Source: an uncultured Desulfuromonadales bacterium
GTDB taxonomy: Bacteria > Desulfobacterota > Desulfuromonadia > Desulfuromonadales > Geopsychrobacteraceae
Assembly: GCA_945787295.1 (NCBI GenBank)
Contig: CALZHQ010000002.1
Location: 1 to 64,000, forward strand
Direction of reading: 5' to 3'
DNA length: 64,000 nucleotides
Part shown: positions 1 through 9,330 of the stretch, piece after piece
Layout: each line of letters starts with the position of its first letter
Numbering within the stretch: position 1 is the first letter of the stretch
The notes under the pieces: model-generated
What the model saw: the letters and a program-made list of their open reading frames with translations, nothing else
Databases searched by the model: none
Told to the model about the DNA's origin: nothing
Program-made: the position numbers and the translations under genes

Positions 1-551
1 TCGGCATTCCGATCTCTTTCGGTGGGCCTGGAATAGGCTTTTTCGCTGTCAAGCAGAAGGATATGCGAGCTTTGCCGGGGCGCCTGGTTGGGGAAACCGT
101 CGATCAGGACGGTAAGCGTGGCTTTGTGTTGACTCTGGCAACTCGAGAACAGCATATCCGGCGTGAAAAGGCGACGTCCAATATCTGCTCGAATCAGGGG
201 ATGTGCACGCTGATTGTCGGAATTTTTCTGGCTTTGCACGGCAAGCAGGGATTGCGCAAGCTGGCGGAGCTGAACTATTCCAAGGCTTCTTACGCCAAAC
301 AGCAGATCGCCGCACTGGACGGTTTTGACCTGGCCTTCTCCGGCGAGAGTTTCAACGAATTTGTCGTCCGTTGCAGCGAACCGGTTGCCGAGCTGCAGAA
401 CCGTCTTGAGCAGGAAGGGATTCTGCCGGGCATCGCCGTAAGCAAAGATTATCCGCAGCTGGACAGTGGCCTGTTGATCTGCGTGACCGAGCAGAACAGT
501 CGGGAGCAGATCGATCGACTGGTCACCGCCCTGGCAGGAGGTGAATTATGA
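1..551 (+). CDS. gcvPA: Glycine dehydrogenase (decarboxylating) subunit 1, C-terminal part
   Basis: This is the 3' end of the alpha subunit of the two-subunit P-protein, which decarboxylates glycine and passes the aminomethyl group to H-protein. The open frame runs in from the left edge (reading from base 3), so the start is outside the window. The translated part begins with the glycine-rich GIPISFGGPG stretch and contains REQHIRREKATSNICSNQ, a signature of P-proteins. It overlaps gcvPB by four bases (ATGA), as expected for two subunits made in equal amounts. The other gcv genes (T, H) would lie upstream. Confidence 0.95.
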   Translation, partial: GIPISFGGPGIGFFAVKQKDMRALPGRLVGETVDQDGKRGFVLTLATREQHIRREKATSNICSNQGMCTLIVGIFLALHGKQGLRKLAELNYSKASYAKQQIAALDGFDLAFSGESFNEFVVRCSEPVAELQNRLEQEGILPGIAVSKDYPQLDSGLLICVTEQNSREQIDRLVTALAGGEL

Positions 552-2005
552 GCCGGACAGACAGCCGCGGGCTGGTTCTCGATGAAAAACTGCTGTTCGA
601 ATCGACCGATCCCGGTCGGATTGGTTACAGTTTGCCCCAGTGTGATGTGCCGGAGGTTTCGCCGGCAGCTGGCTTGACCCGCGACGAAATTACCGACTTT
701 CCGGAACTTTCCGAGGTCGACGTGGTGCGGCATTATACCCGGCTCTCGACCTGGAACTACGGGGTCGACAGCGGCTTCTATCCTTTGGGGAGCTGCACCA
801 TGAAGTACAATCCGAAGGTCAACGAGCAGGCCGCCCGCCTGCCCGGATTTGCCGAACTGCATCCGCACACCCCGGGGCACCTCAGCCAGGGGGCGTTGGA
901 GTTGATGTACGTGCTGCAGCAGGATCTGGCCGAGGTGTCCGGCTTTCCCGCCATCACCCTGCAGCCGGCTGCCGGGGCTCAGGGGGAGTTTGCCGGGATG
1001 TTGATGATCCGTGCCTGGCACGAAGCGCAGGGGAATGTGCGCCACAAGGTCATTATCCCTGACACCGCTCACGGGACCAATCCAGCATCAGCGGCCCTCT
1101 GCGGGTACGATGTCATCCCGGTGACTTCGGATGGAGTGCTCAGTAAAGAAGCGGTCGACGCGGTGATGGATGATGATGTCGCGGCGCTGATGGTGACCAA
1201 CCCGAACACCCTCGGCCTGTTTGAGTCGGATATCCGTGAGATCTGTGATCTGGTGCACGAGCGTGGCGGGCTGGTTTACTGTGACGGAGCCAACCTTAAC
1301 GCGCTGATGGGGATCAGTCGACCCGGCGATATCGGCATCGATGTCATGCACTTCAACCTGCACAAAACCTTCTCTACACCGCATGGTGGCGGTGGCCCAG
1401 GCGCCGGCCCGGTTGGCGTGGTCGAGACGCTGCGTCCGTTCATGCCGGTGCCGATCGTGGCCAAAGAGGGGGGGCAGTTTGTGCTCGATTATGACCTGAA
1501 ACAGTCGGTCGGGCGGGTTAAGGGGTTCGCCGGGCATTTCGGTATCCTGGTCCGGGCTTATTGTTACATCCTGGCCATGGGCGGTGAGGGCCTGAAGCGA
1601 GCGACCGAGATGGCGGTGCTCAACGCCAACTACATCCGTGCCCGGCTGGAAGGGGCGTATGATCTTCCCAACAAGCAGCGTTCATTGCACGAGGTGGTTT
1701 TCTCCGAGGCGGCGCTGGAGAATGATTGCCACACCCTCGATGTGGCCAAGCGCTTGATCGATTACGGCTTTCATCCACCGACCATCTATTTTCCGCTGGT
1801 GGTCAAAGGCGCACTGATGATCGAGCCGACCGAAACCGAAAGCAAGCAGAACCTCGATGAGTTCTGTGATGCTCTGCTGGCGATCGCCGAGGAGGCGAAG
1901 ACGCAGCCGGAGCTGCTGAAACAGGCTCCCGTGCGAGCCAAGGTCAAGCGGCTTGATGAGGCGACGGCGGCGCGAAAGCCGAAGTTGCGTTGGGTGAAGG
2001 ATTAG
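548..2005 (+). CDS. gcvPB: Glycine dehydrogenase (decarboxylating) subunit 2
   Basis: Beta subunit of the two-part P-protein of the glycine cleavage system, a cytoplasmic PLP enzyme. The 485-residue length is usual for GcvPB. The PLP-binding lysine is Lys273 in the FNLHKTFSTPHGGGGPG motif, and an upstream DGANLNA motif fits the fold. An AGGAGGTG ribosome site lies just before the ATG at 548, inside the end of gcvPA, so the pair is translationally coupled. The following gene is on the opposite strand, so this is the end of the gcv operon. Confidence 0.96.
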   Translation: MSRTDSRGLVLDEKLLFESTDPGRIGYSLPQCDVPEVSPAAGLTRDEITDFPELSEVDVVRHYTRLSTWNYGVDSGFYPLGSCTMKYNPKVNEQAARLPGFAELHPHTPGHLSQGALELMYVLQQDLAEVSGFPAITLQPAAGAQGEFAGMLMIRAWHEAQGNVRHKVIIPDTAHGTNPASAALCGYDVIPVTSDGVLSKEAVDAVMDDDVAALMVTNPNTLGLFESDIREICDLVHERGGLVYCDGANLNALMGISRPGDIGIDVMHFNLHKTFSTPHGGGGPGAGPVGVVETLRPFMPVPIVAKEGGQFVLDYDLKQSVGRVKGFAGHFGILVRAYCYILAMGGEGLKRATEMAVLNANYIRARLEGAYDLPNKQRSLHEVVFSEAALENDCHTLDVAKRLIDYGFHPPTIYFPLVVKGALMIEPTETESKQNLDEFCDALLAIAEEAKTQPELLKQAPVRAKVKRLDEATAARKPKLRWVKD

Positions 2006-2012
2006 ATCGGCA

Positions 2013-2969
2013 TTACTTGCCATAAATATATTTTCCGCTGATCTGATAACGGAAGTGTGCCATAATTTTCAGGTCAGGATGAGGATAATGTTTACCGAGC
2101 GGTCCGAACGGGGCTGCTCGGTAAACTGCTTGAATTGCTTCGTAGTCAAGGATCTCGTGGCCACTGCTGCGGAGGAGATCGACATCGAGTAGTTCCCCTT
2201 CGGTGTCAACGGTAATTTTCAAAAGCAGGGTGCCCTGCATTTCATTCACAATCGCTTCCCGCGGATAGTTCCAAACCCCTTCGATCTGATTGCGAAACCG
2301 GCGGAAGAATGAGATCAGCAGGCCTCTTTCAAGGTTCAGCCAAACAGTATCTCCTGCATCGATATCATCTCGTTGCTTGATTCTTTCCTGCGCAGCTCTT
2401 TCGCTGCTGGCGATTCGTCTTACGGTGTCGGGTGCCAGTTGAGTAAGCTGCTGTAGTGGCGGGAGCGACGTTACTCTTTGAGTGGGTAGTTTGCCTTTCG
2501 GATCGACAGGCCTTAGTTGTGTTTCGGCCTGCTTGACCGGTGAACTTTGTGGCTGAGACTGTTGCTGTTTGGTGCTGCCTGTTGTTCTCTCAGGAACTGG
2601 TGTGACGGGTTTTGGGGGCGCCGGTCTTGCCGTCAGATCACGGAAATCTTCCCCCTTGGGTGCCATCTCTGTTTCGACTCGTTGGTTCTCTTCCGCCAAC
2701 CGAGAGCTTTTGGGGGGTGGCTCAGGTGTCGGCTTTACCGGTCTTTGGTCGAGTTCGATTTCTTTCTTTTCAACTGATGCCGGCTTATCGATCAGGCGTA
2801 CGATGGTTGGCTCTTGATTCTGTAACGCCAATTCTCTCTTGCTCAATTTTTCATAAGGTAGAGAGAAGACCACCAGCAAATGTAAAAGAACCGAAAAGAG
2901 CAAGCACAGAATCAGTAATGCTGGTCGGTCTTTACGTTTTCCGGTGATTAATGTGTTCGAAGTGATCAT
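2013..2969 (-). CDS. TonB-family energy transducer
   Basis: Inner-membrane protein that would transmit proton-motive force to outer-membrane receptors. From the ATG at 2969 there is a short basic N-terminus, one membrane segment (about residues 15-37), then a proline/lysine/glutamate-rich periplasmic stretch and a C-terminal TonB domain (about residues 230-310) ending in FRYQISGKYIYGK. An upstream in-frame ATG at 3059 would add 30 residues before the membrane anchor; neither start has a strong ribosome site, and I prefer 2969 because it gives the usual short cytoplasmic tail. No exbB/exbD or receptor gene is adjacent, so the partner is unknown. The TonB family is secure; the specific role is not. 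Confidence 0.85.
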   Translation of the reverse strand: MITSNTLITGKRKDRPALLILCLLFSVLLHLLVVFSLPYEKLSKRELALQNQEPTIVRLIDKPASVEKKEIELDQRPVKPTPEPPPKSSRLAEENQRVETEMAPKGEDFRDLTARPAPPKPVTPVPERTTGSTKQQQSQPQSSPVKQAETQLRPVDPKGKLPTQRVTSLPPLQQLTQLAPDTVRRIASSERAAQERIKQRDDIDAGDTVWLNLERGLLISFFRRFRNQIEGVWNYPREAIVNEMQGTLLLKITVDTEGELLDVDLLRSSGHEILDYEAIQAVYRAAPFGPLGKHYPHPDLKIMAHFRYQISGKYIYGK

Positions 2970-3167
2970 AGGCCGTAGATTATAGCGACTGTTCTGTCTC
3001 GCCGCCAGCCTCATACTGTTCTGAAAAATGAAAAAGCGATTGACCGTCTGTTCGGCCATTGGGTATAAACGAGGCTATTCATTTGTAGATCTCTAATTGC
3101 TAGGGATTGTTTTTTTCAAATAGTGTTTTATTGGAGCGATAACCAACATAAAGTAAGGAGGATTTTA

Positions 3168-4169
3168 ATGCATCTTGTTGATCAAATTAAAGCCAAGGCT
3201 CGGGAAAATCTGCAGACTGTCGTGCTCCCGGAAGGTTATGATGACCGGATGGTCGAAGCCTCGGCAAATATTGTTGCCGAGGGCCTGGCCAAGGTTGCTT
3301 TGCTCGGTAATGTTGACGCGCTCAACGCCAAAGCCGCCGAGCTGGGCGTATCTCTCGACGGCGTCACCCTGATCGACCCGAAGACTTCCGACCTGCTCGA
3401 CGGTTATGCCGATGAGCTGGTTGAGCTGCGCAAGAAGAAGGGCCTCACCAAGGAGCAGGCGATCGAGCTGCTGACCGGTGATGACAATCTCTACTTCGGC
3501 GCCATGATGGTCCATAAGGGCGACGCTGGCGGTGCTGTAGCAGGTGCTTATAACACCACCGGTGACGTTCTGCGCGCTGCTTTCCAGGTCATCGGCACCG
3601 CACCGGGAATGAAGACCGTTTCTTCAGTTTTCCTGATGGTGACAAAGACTCCTGAGTTCGGTGAGAATGGTGTCCTCTGCTTTGCCGATTGTGCGGTCAA
3701 CCCGAATCCAGATGCGCAGGCACTGGCTGAAATTGCCATCAGCACCGCAGCCAGCTGCAAGAGCTTTCTCGGTGTCGATGCCAAGGTCGCCATGCTCAGC
3801 TTTTCGACCAAGGGCAGTGCCAAGCATGAAGATTGCGACAAGGTGTTAAAAGCCCTGGAAATCGCCAAGAAAATGGCACCTGATCTGGCCATCGATGGTG
3901 AACTGCAGGCTGATGCCGCCCTGTTGCCGAAGGTCGGTGAGAAGAAGGCGCCAGGCTCCAATGTGGCCGGCAAGGCGAACACCATTGTTTTCCCCGACCT
4001 TGATGCGGGAAATATTGGTTATAAATTGGTTGAACGTCTGGCCGGTGCAGAAGCGGTCGGTCCGATCGTTCAGGGGCTGGCCAAGCCGGTGAATGACCTG
4101 TCTCGTGGCTGTTCGGTTGATGATATCGTCAGTGTCTCGGCAATTACTGCAGTGCAGGCACAAGGCTGA
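3168..4169 (+). CDS. pta: Phosphate acetyltransferase (single-domain)
   Basis: Interconverts acetyl-CoA and acetyl phosphate in the cytoplasm, linking acetate activation to the central pathway. From the ATG at 3168, which has a full AAGGAGG site seven bases upstream, the protein is 333 residues, the size of a short-form Pta with only the PTA/PTB catalytic domain. It starts MHLVDQIKAKARENLQTVVLPEG, typical of the family. An in-frame ATG at 3123 has no ribosome site and adds residues foreign to Pta. No ackA is next to it. The P-loop/DRTGG half found fused in long Pta proteins is encoded separately at 25749. Confidence 0.95.
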   Translation: MHLVDQIKAKARENLQTVVLPEGYDDRMVEASANIVAEGLAKVALLGNVDALNAKAAELGVSLDGVTLIDPKTSDLLDGYADELVELRKKKGLTKEQAIELLTGDDNLYFGAMMVHKGDAGGAVAGAYNTTGDVLRAAFQVIGTAPGMKTVSSVFLMVTKTPEFGENGVLCFADCAVNPNPDAQALAEIAISTAASCKSFLGVDAKVAMLSFSTKGSAKHEDCDKVLKALEIAKKMAPDLAIDGELQADAALLPKVGEKKAPGSNVAGKANTIVFPDLDAGNIGYKLVERLAGAEAVGPIVQGLAKPVNDLSRGCSVDDIVSVSAITAVQAQG

Positions 4170-4201
4170 TTTAGCGCTATTTTTTCTCTCGTAGTCGCTG
4201 G

Positions 4202-4240
4202 ACGGGGAATGGCATTAGAATGCCATTCCCCGTTTTCTTT
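4202..4240 (+). terminator. Intrinsic terminator after pta
   Basis: A 15-base perfect inverted repeat (ACGGGGAATGGCATT and its complement) with a two-base centre is followed by a T-rich tract. It lies 33 bases after the pta stop and separates pta from the secretion operon. Confidence 0.85.
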
Positions 4241-4326
4241 TGCAGGGACTTAATTGCGGGAAATTTATATGTTTTTCATGTTAAAAAATTCTCTTTTGTC
4301 AGCTAATTGTGTTAGTATCCTGACTT

Positions 4327-5532
4327 ATGCCAAGCTATCTATGTAAAATCGGCACTGCTGATGGGCGGGTGGTCGAAAAACAGTTCGATTCCACCTCCAA
4401 GGAGCAGTTGAAAGAACACCTTCAGGACCAGGGCTTTTACGTCTTTCAGGTCCGGCGCAAATCGTTACAACTGTTCTCCACCGGGAAACAGAAGGCGTCG
4501 CGGATAAGTGGGCGGCGCTTTCTCTCGTTTAACCAGGAACTTTTGGTTCTGTTGCGCTCCGGGTTGCCGATTGTTCAATTACTCGATACTTTGATCGATC
4601 AAATGGAAGCGAGCGGTTTTCGTGACGCTTTGGCGGATATCCGCGAAGATATTAAAGGCGGCAGTGTTCTCTCTGATGCCTTCAGCAAATTCCCGCGATT
4701 TTTTTCACCCCTCTACGTCGCGGCAATAAAGGCAGGTGAGAAAACCGGTGATCTCCCCGAAACCTTGTCACGCTTCCTGATCTATCAGAAGCGTGTTGAG
4801 GCGATCAGGGCCAAGGTTCGCAGTGCTTCTTTTTATCCATTGTTACTGACTTCGGCGGCGACTTTGGTGGTTATGTTCCTGATGGTTTATGTTGTTCCGA
4901 CTTTCACGCAGATTTACGCCGATGCAAAAGTTGAACTGCCATTAATGACGCAAATGTTGATCGGCTTTTCCGGCTTAATAAGAAATTACTGGTATTTGTT
5001 ACTGTTAGTTGGTATCGGGGTATTTACCTTTTGGGGGGCGCTGTTGCGTTCACAGCGCGGCCGGCTTAAAGTGGATAAGCTCATACTGAAGCTGCCGTTT
5101 GTCGGTGGCCTGAAAACAGACTATGCCTTGTCCGGCTTCAGTCGTACCCTGGGAAACACCCTGGCTAGTGGTACGCCGTTGGTTCCGTCGATGCAGATGT
5201 CTCGTGGAACGTTGAATAATCTCAGCCTCGAACAAGAGATGGTGCAGGCGATCCGGCGGGTTGAGGAGGGAACATCCCTTTCCGATTCGCTAGAGCGGAC
5301 CGGTTTTTTTCCTGCGCTGGCTTTACGGATGATCAGCGTAGGTGAAACCTCCGGTTCGTTGACCGAAATGCTTGCTGACGTTGCCGAATACTATGAATCT
5401 GAAGTTGAACGCCGTTTAACACTCTTAACAACAATGATTGAGCCAGTTTTGATGATGGTGATGGGCTTTGTCATTGCCTTCATTATTGTCGCTATGTATA
5501 TCCCGATCTTCCAGCTAGCTGGAACTGTTTGA
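4327..5532 (+). CDS. Type II secretion/type IV pilus inner-membrane platform protein (GspF/PilC)
   Basis: Polytopic platform protein that couples the assembly ATPase to pseudopilus growth. It is 401 residues, with two repeated cytoplasmic GspF domains (about residues 65-190 and 265-390) and three membrane segments: about 170-195, 215-240, and the C-terminal MMVMGFVIAFIIVAMYIPIF. It is the first gene of a nine-gene operon; the ATPase gene starts 21 bases later. I see no strong ribosome site before the ATG at 4327, but the residues just after it (MPSYLCKIGTADGRVVEKQ) match the family N-terminus. Confidence 0.93.
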   Translation: MPSYLCKIGTADGRVVEKQFDSTSKEQLKEHLQDQGFYVFQVRRKSLQLFSTGKQKASRISGRRFLSFNQELLVLLRSGLPIVQLLDTLIDQMEASGFRDALADIREDIKGGSVLSDAFSKFPRFFSPLYVAAIKAGEKTGDLPETLSRFLIYQKRVEAIRAKVRSASFYPLLLTSAATLVVMFLMVYVVPTFTQIYADAKVELPLMTQMLIGFSGLIRNYWYLLLLVGIGVFTFWGALLRSQRGRLKVDKLILKLPFVGGLKTDYALSGFSRTLGNTLASGTPLVPSMQMSRGTLNNLSLEQEMVQAIRRVEEGTSLSDSLERTGFFPALALRMISVGETSGSLTEMLADVAEYYESEVERRLTLLTTMIEPVLMMVMGFVIAFIIVAMYIPIFQLAGTV

Positions 5533-5553
5533 TAGATAAAGGTTTTGTGGTAG

Positions 5554-7272
5554 ATGAAGTTTAAACGCAAAATGCTCGGCAGAATTCTGGTCGATATGGG
5601 TGCGATGACCGCGACCGAAATCGACATGATTCTGGAGAAGCTACAAGTCAGCGGTAAAAGCTTTGGTGCGACCGGGATCATCGAAGGCGTGTTCACTGAA
5701 GAAGAGCTGGCGCAGGCACTTGCGATTCAGTTTCAATATGAATATATCGATCTGGGTGATCAGGTCCTCGACCCGGAACTGCTGTCACTGTTGCCGACCG
5801 ATGCGCCGATGAAGCACAATCTTGTGCCCTTGGATCGGTATGACGATACTCTGGTGGTGGCAATCGCTGATCCCACTGATGTGGTGGCACTCGACAATTT
5901 AGAACTGCAGATCGGGTTGTCGTTAGAGCTCAAGACCGCTTCGCGGACGCAGATTGAGCGGCTTATCGAACGTGGGGCCGGCTCTCAGCGCGTTCTTCGC
6001 GAAGCTTCGGAAGATTTTAAACTGCAGTTGATCAAGGAAACCGATAAGGGAGACGAGGTTCTCTCGATTGAAAAGCTGACCGCGGATACCAGTCCCATTA
6101 TCCGCCTGATCGATTCCACTCTATTTGATGCACTCAACAAACGAGCCAGTGATATTCATATTGAAGCGACAGCCGATGGGGTTGTCATCAAGTACCGGGT
6201 TGACGGTGTGCTTTACCAGGCGACCGAGACCATCGACGGACGCTTTCAGAGTCCGATTATCTCCCGGATCAAGGTTATGAGCGAGCTTGACATCTCGGAG
6301 CGTCGGATCCCTCAGGATGGTCGCTTCAAGGTGCGGCTGGGGACCAAGTCGATCGACTTCCGGGTTTCCATCATGCCGACAATTTTCGGTGAGGATGCTG
6401 TTATCCGGATTCTTGACAAAGAATCGATCGCTGCCGATATGAAGGGTCTGACTCTCGAAGTGCTCGGTTTTGCTGAGCGCGAACGGGTGCGAATTCGGCG
6501 CCGGATTCGCGAACCGTACGGGATGGTGCTGGTGACCGGTCCGACCGGTAGTGGTAAAACCACGACCTTGTATGCGGCGCTCTCGGAGATCAATTCAGAG
6601 GAAGAGAAGGTCGTCACAATCGAAGATCCGGTTGAATACCAGGTCAAGGGCGTGGTGCAAATTCCAGTCAACGAGAAGAAGGGCCTGACATTTGCCCGTG
6701 GCTTACGTTCTGTCTTGAGGCACGACCCGGATAAAATCATGGTTGGTGAGATCCGTGACCCGGAAACGGCGCAGATTGCCGTGCAGTCTGCACTGACCGG
6801 GCACCTGGTGTTTACCACTGTCCACGCCAATAATGTTTTTGACGTGCTTGGTCGTTTTTTGCATATGGGGATTGATCCCTATAATTTTGTCTCCTGTCTC
6901 AACTGTGTGATGGCGCAGCGCTTGGTCCGAGTCCTTTGTAAGCATTGTAAGCATCCGGTGACACATGATCCTCAATTGTTGCGTAAATATGGTCTGACCG
7001 AAGAGCGGTGCGCAGCGGCTAACTTTCATGACGCTCCCGGCTGCAAGGAATGTAATGGGCTTGGCTACACTGGACGGAGTGCGATAGTTGAACTGTTGGA
7101 AATGAACGATGATCTGCGTGAGCGGATTGCGGCCAAAAGCCCGGTTTCGGAGTTGAAGAAATTGGCCCGTGCAAATGGTACGGTTTTTCTGCGCGAAGCT
7201 GCGCTGGAAAAAGTTCTGCTGGGCGAAACCACTTTCCGCGAGATCGATCGCGTTACCTTTGCGGAGATTTAA
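5554..7272 (+). CDS. Type II secretion/pilus assembly ATPase (GspE/PilB)
   Basis: Hexameric cytoplasmic ATPase that powers pseudopilin polymerisation. The 572-residue protein has an N-terminal MshEN/GspE-N domain (about 1-150), Walker A GPTGSGKT at 329-336, a Walker B region IMVGEIRD, and two CxxC pairs (Cys462/465 and Cys497/500) that form the zinc site seen in GspE and PilB. The two CxxC pairs argue for a GspE/PilB-type assembly enzyme rather than a retraction ATPase. It sits between the platform gene and the PilM-like gene. Confidence 0.95.
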   Translation: MKFKRKMLGRILVDMGAMTATEIDMILEKLQVSGKSFGATGIIEGVFTEEELAQALAIQFQYEYIDLGDQVLDPELLSLLPTDAPMKHNLVPLDRYDDTLVVAIADPTDVVALDNLELQIGLSLELKTASRTQIERLIERGAGSQRVLREASEDFKLQLIKETDKGDEVLSIEKLTADTSPIIRLIDSTLFDALNKRASDIHIEATADGVVIKYRVDGVLYQATETIDGRFQSPIISRIKVMSELDISERRIPQDGRFKVRLGTKSIDFRVSIMPTIFGEDAVIRILDKESIAADMKGLTLEVLGFAERERVRIRRRIREPYGMVLVTGPTGSGKTTTLYAALSEINSEEEKVVTIEDPVEYQVKGVVQIPVNEKKGLTFARGLRSVLRHDPDKIMVGEIRDPETAQIAVQSALTGHLVFTTVHANNVFDVLGRFLHMGIDPYNFVSCLNCVMAQRLVRVLCKHCKHPVTHDPQLLRKYGLTEERCAAANFHDAPGCKECNGLGYTGRSAIVELLEMNDDLRERIAAKSPVSELKKLARANGTVFLREAALEKVLLGETTFREIDRVTFAEI

Positions 7273-7277
7273 TTCAC

Positions 7278-8210
7278 GTGTTTCGACGTAATTACCTTGG
7301 ATTGGAAATCCGTCGAGAAGGCTTGCGCGCGATCGCTGTAAAGCGTCGCGGTTCCGGTGTTGCTCTGAGTGGCGGACAGACGTTACGTTTGAGCGATGGG
7401 GTGCTGCTGCCGACAGTGATGGAACCCAATATCCGTAAGCCAGAACAATTTGTTGAAGCTGTGCGCGAAGTCCTGCTGCCTTTAGCCAAACGGGAAAAGC
7501 GGATTGCCGTGGCTTTGCCAGATTCTGCAGGACATGTGTTTCTGCTTGATGTCGATAACCCGTTCAAGAATCATGCGGAAGGCCTGGACATTGTTCGTTG
7601 GCAATTAAAGAGCTTGTTGCCACCCCAAATGACCGACATTGCCGTCGATTTTCAGGTTCTGGAAGAACGTGAGTCCGGCGGTCGCAGGGTGTTGACCTCG
7701 GTTCTGGCAAAGGATGTTCTGCGTCAATATGAAGAATTATTGACTTCGGCTGGTTTTGAAGCGGCATTGGTCGATTTTCACTCACTTAATCTGTACAATG
7801 CTTATCGGTCACGAATCGAACTTGGTGCCGATTTTTTCCTTGTGGGTGTAGATGGGAACCAACTTTGTATGCTTGGTTTTGAAAATCAACTGCTCGATTT
7901 CAGTCGAGTAAAATCTATCGTGGAAGATCCAGAGCGGATTTTTCAGGAGATTAATCGTTCGATGGTCGGTTACCGGCGTGCACATAGCGCTTTTTCCCGT
8001 TCGACGGTATATCTGCATTCCAGTTGGGAACAGACAGATGGCCTGCTGGATGCCGTTAGCTCGGCGTTCGAACGGGATGTTGTCTTGTTGCCTTCACCGC
8101 TGCATCAATTGGCCGATGCGAAGAAGTTGAAAATTTCTTCAGCGGAAGCCAATGGCATGGCAGCTGCAATCGGAGTTGCCGAGCGGATGATCCAAAGAGT
8201 CGCGAAATGA
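7278..8210 (+). CDS. PilM-like actin-fold protein (GspL cytoplasmic counterpart)
   Basis: 310-residue cytoplasmic protein, read as the actin-like PilM (equivalent to the cytoplasmic half of GspL) that recruits the ATPase to the inner-membrane ring. It begins with a GTG five bases after gspE. The N-terminus YLGLEIRREGLRAIAVKR matches the phosphate-1 strand of the PilM/FtsA fold. The assignment rests on fold-like motifs plus position directly before PilN-, PilO- and PilP-like genes. It overlaps the next gene by four bases. Confidence 0.8.
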   Translation: MFRRNYLGLEIRREGLRAIAVKRRGSGVALSGGQTLRLSDGVLLPTVMEPNIRKPEQFVEAVREVLLPLAKREKRIAVALPDSAGHVFLLDVDNPFKNHAEGLDIVRWQLKSLLPPQMTDIAVDFQVLEERESGGRRVLTSVLAKDVLRQYEELLTSAGFEAALVDFHSLNLYNAYRSRIELGADFFLVGVDGNQLCMLGFENQLLDFSRVKSIVEDPERIFQEINRSMVGYRRAHSAFSRSTVYLHSSWEQTDGLLDAVSSAFERDVVLLPSPLHQLADAKKLKISSAEANGMAAAIGVAERMIQRVAK

Positions 8211-8752
8211 AACTGTCTCTGAACCTGGCCAGTCGCAGCTATGTCAATGAGCAAGCCCTCAAGTGGGTTGGGGGCGTACTGATTTTCTTGTTGCTCATAT
8301 TGCTGTTTTTTCAACTGCGGACATATTTTCAGGACCGGCAATTAAATATCGGTTATCGAGCCAACATCAAAAAGCTTGAGCTGGAGTTGCATGGGAAGGT
8401 TCCGGAGTTTACTGCTGAACAGATTGCCACTCAGCAACTTGAATACAGCCGGGCAGAGGCTTTGCTGCAGAAAGATGCCTTCCGCTGGACGGCACTGTTC
8501 GATCGGTTCGAAGGTTTGTTGCCGAAAAATGTCAGCATCCAAAGCTTTAATCCGAACTATAAGTCCGGCAGCCTGGTGTTTACCGGAGTGGCAAAGAAAC
8601 TGAACGATCTTCAGGAATTGCTCGACAACTTGCATGCTGATCGCTTCGAACAGGTTTTATTGCAAAACCAGAGTCAGGTTGAAGTCATCGATTACGCAGA
8701 TCAGAAACGTTCGGCGCTGGCTTTTTCGATAAAGCTTGAGGGGGTTTTCTAG
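8207..8752 (+). CDS. PilN-like inner-membrane alignment protein
   Basis: 181 residues with a short cytoplasmic N-terminus (LNLASRSYVNE, similar to the PilN motif that binds PilM), one membrane segment (about 22-42) and a coiled-coil plus ferredoxin-like periplasmic region. It would form the periplasmic ring with the PilO-like protein that follows two bases later. It corresponds to the C-terminal half of GspL. The ATGA overlap with the PilM-like gene indicates coupled translation. Confidence 0.8.
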   Translation: MKLSLNLASRSYVNEQALKWVGGVLIFLLLILLFFQLRTYFQDRQLNIGYRANIKKLELELHGKVPEFTAEQIATQQLEYSRAEALLQKDAFRWTALFDRFEGLLPKNVSIQSFNPNYKSGSLVFTGVAKKLNDLQELLDNLHADRFEQVLLQNQSQVEVIDYADQKRSALAFSIKLEGVF

Positions 8753-8754
8753 CG

Positions 8755-9330
8755 ATGTCTCAAGTTGCCCTGTTGAGAGCTGTCTGGGAGCAAAGTCGTG
8801 TCTGGCTCTGTTTTGTCGCTGTGCTGATTTTATTGTCTGTTGCCCTGTTTGTTTATCAGTCTCAATTTGCCACGCCGGAAACCGTTAGCCTGCTAAAACA
8901 GCAGCAGCTTTTACAGCAACAGCTCAAGGAGCGTGAGGCAGAACAGGAGCAAAGCAGCGTTCCGGTTTCGACCATTGAGCAGAGACAGCGCGATTTGCAG
9001 GCGTTTGTCGAGTTGGTTCCGGTCAAGCAGGAATTTGCTGATTTTCTAGGCGACCTATTTGTCTGGGCAGAGCAGGCTGAGCTCGAAATTCGGCAAATAT
9101 CCTATCGGCCAGAACTCGACAAAGAAACGAACTATCTGCATTATGGGTTGAGTTTTTCAGTCGAGGGAACCTATGGGCAAGTGAAAAAGTTTATCCACCT
9201 GTTGGAGAATTCAAAGCGCATTTTGATTATTGACAGGATCAGTTTGGGGGGTAAACGGAATAAAGATAACTCTGCAACTGTTACGCTGCAGATCAACTTG
9301 ACGACAATTTTTCGCGAGGTGGCACTATGA
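8755..9330 (+). CDS. PilO/GspM-like inner-membrane protein
   Basis: 191 residues: one membrane segment (about 17-36), a glutamine/glutamate-rich coiled coil (about 50-90) and a C-terminal ferredoxin-like domain with the YxLxFSVEGTYGQVKKFIHLLENS pattern typical of PilO. It would dimerise with the PilN-like protein. It overlaps the next gene by four bases. Confidence 0.8.
   Translation: MSQVALLRAVWEQSRVWLCFVAVLILLSVALFVYQSQFATPETVSLLKQQQLLQQQLKEREAEQEQSSVPVSTIEQRQRDLQAFVELVPVKQEFADFLGDLFVWAEQAELEIRQISYRPELDKETNYLHYGLSFSVEGTYGQVKKFIHLLENSKRILIIDRISLGGKRNKDNSATVTLQINLTTIFREVAL

Noticed and set aside
449..1072. Long minus-strand frame opposite gcvPA/gcvPB
   Set aside because: Overlaps known genes entirely; no family-like motifs; antisense shadow of high-GC coding sequence.
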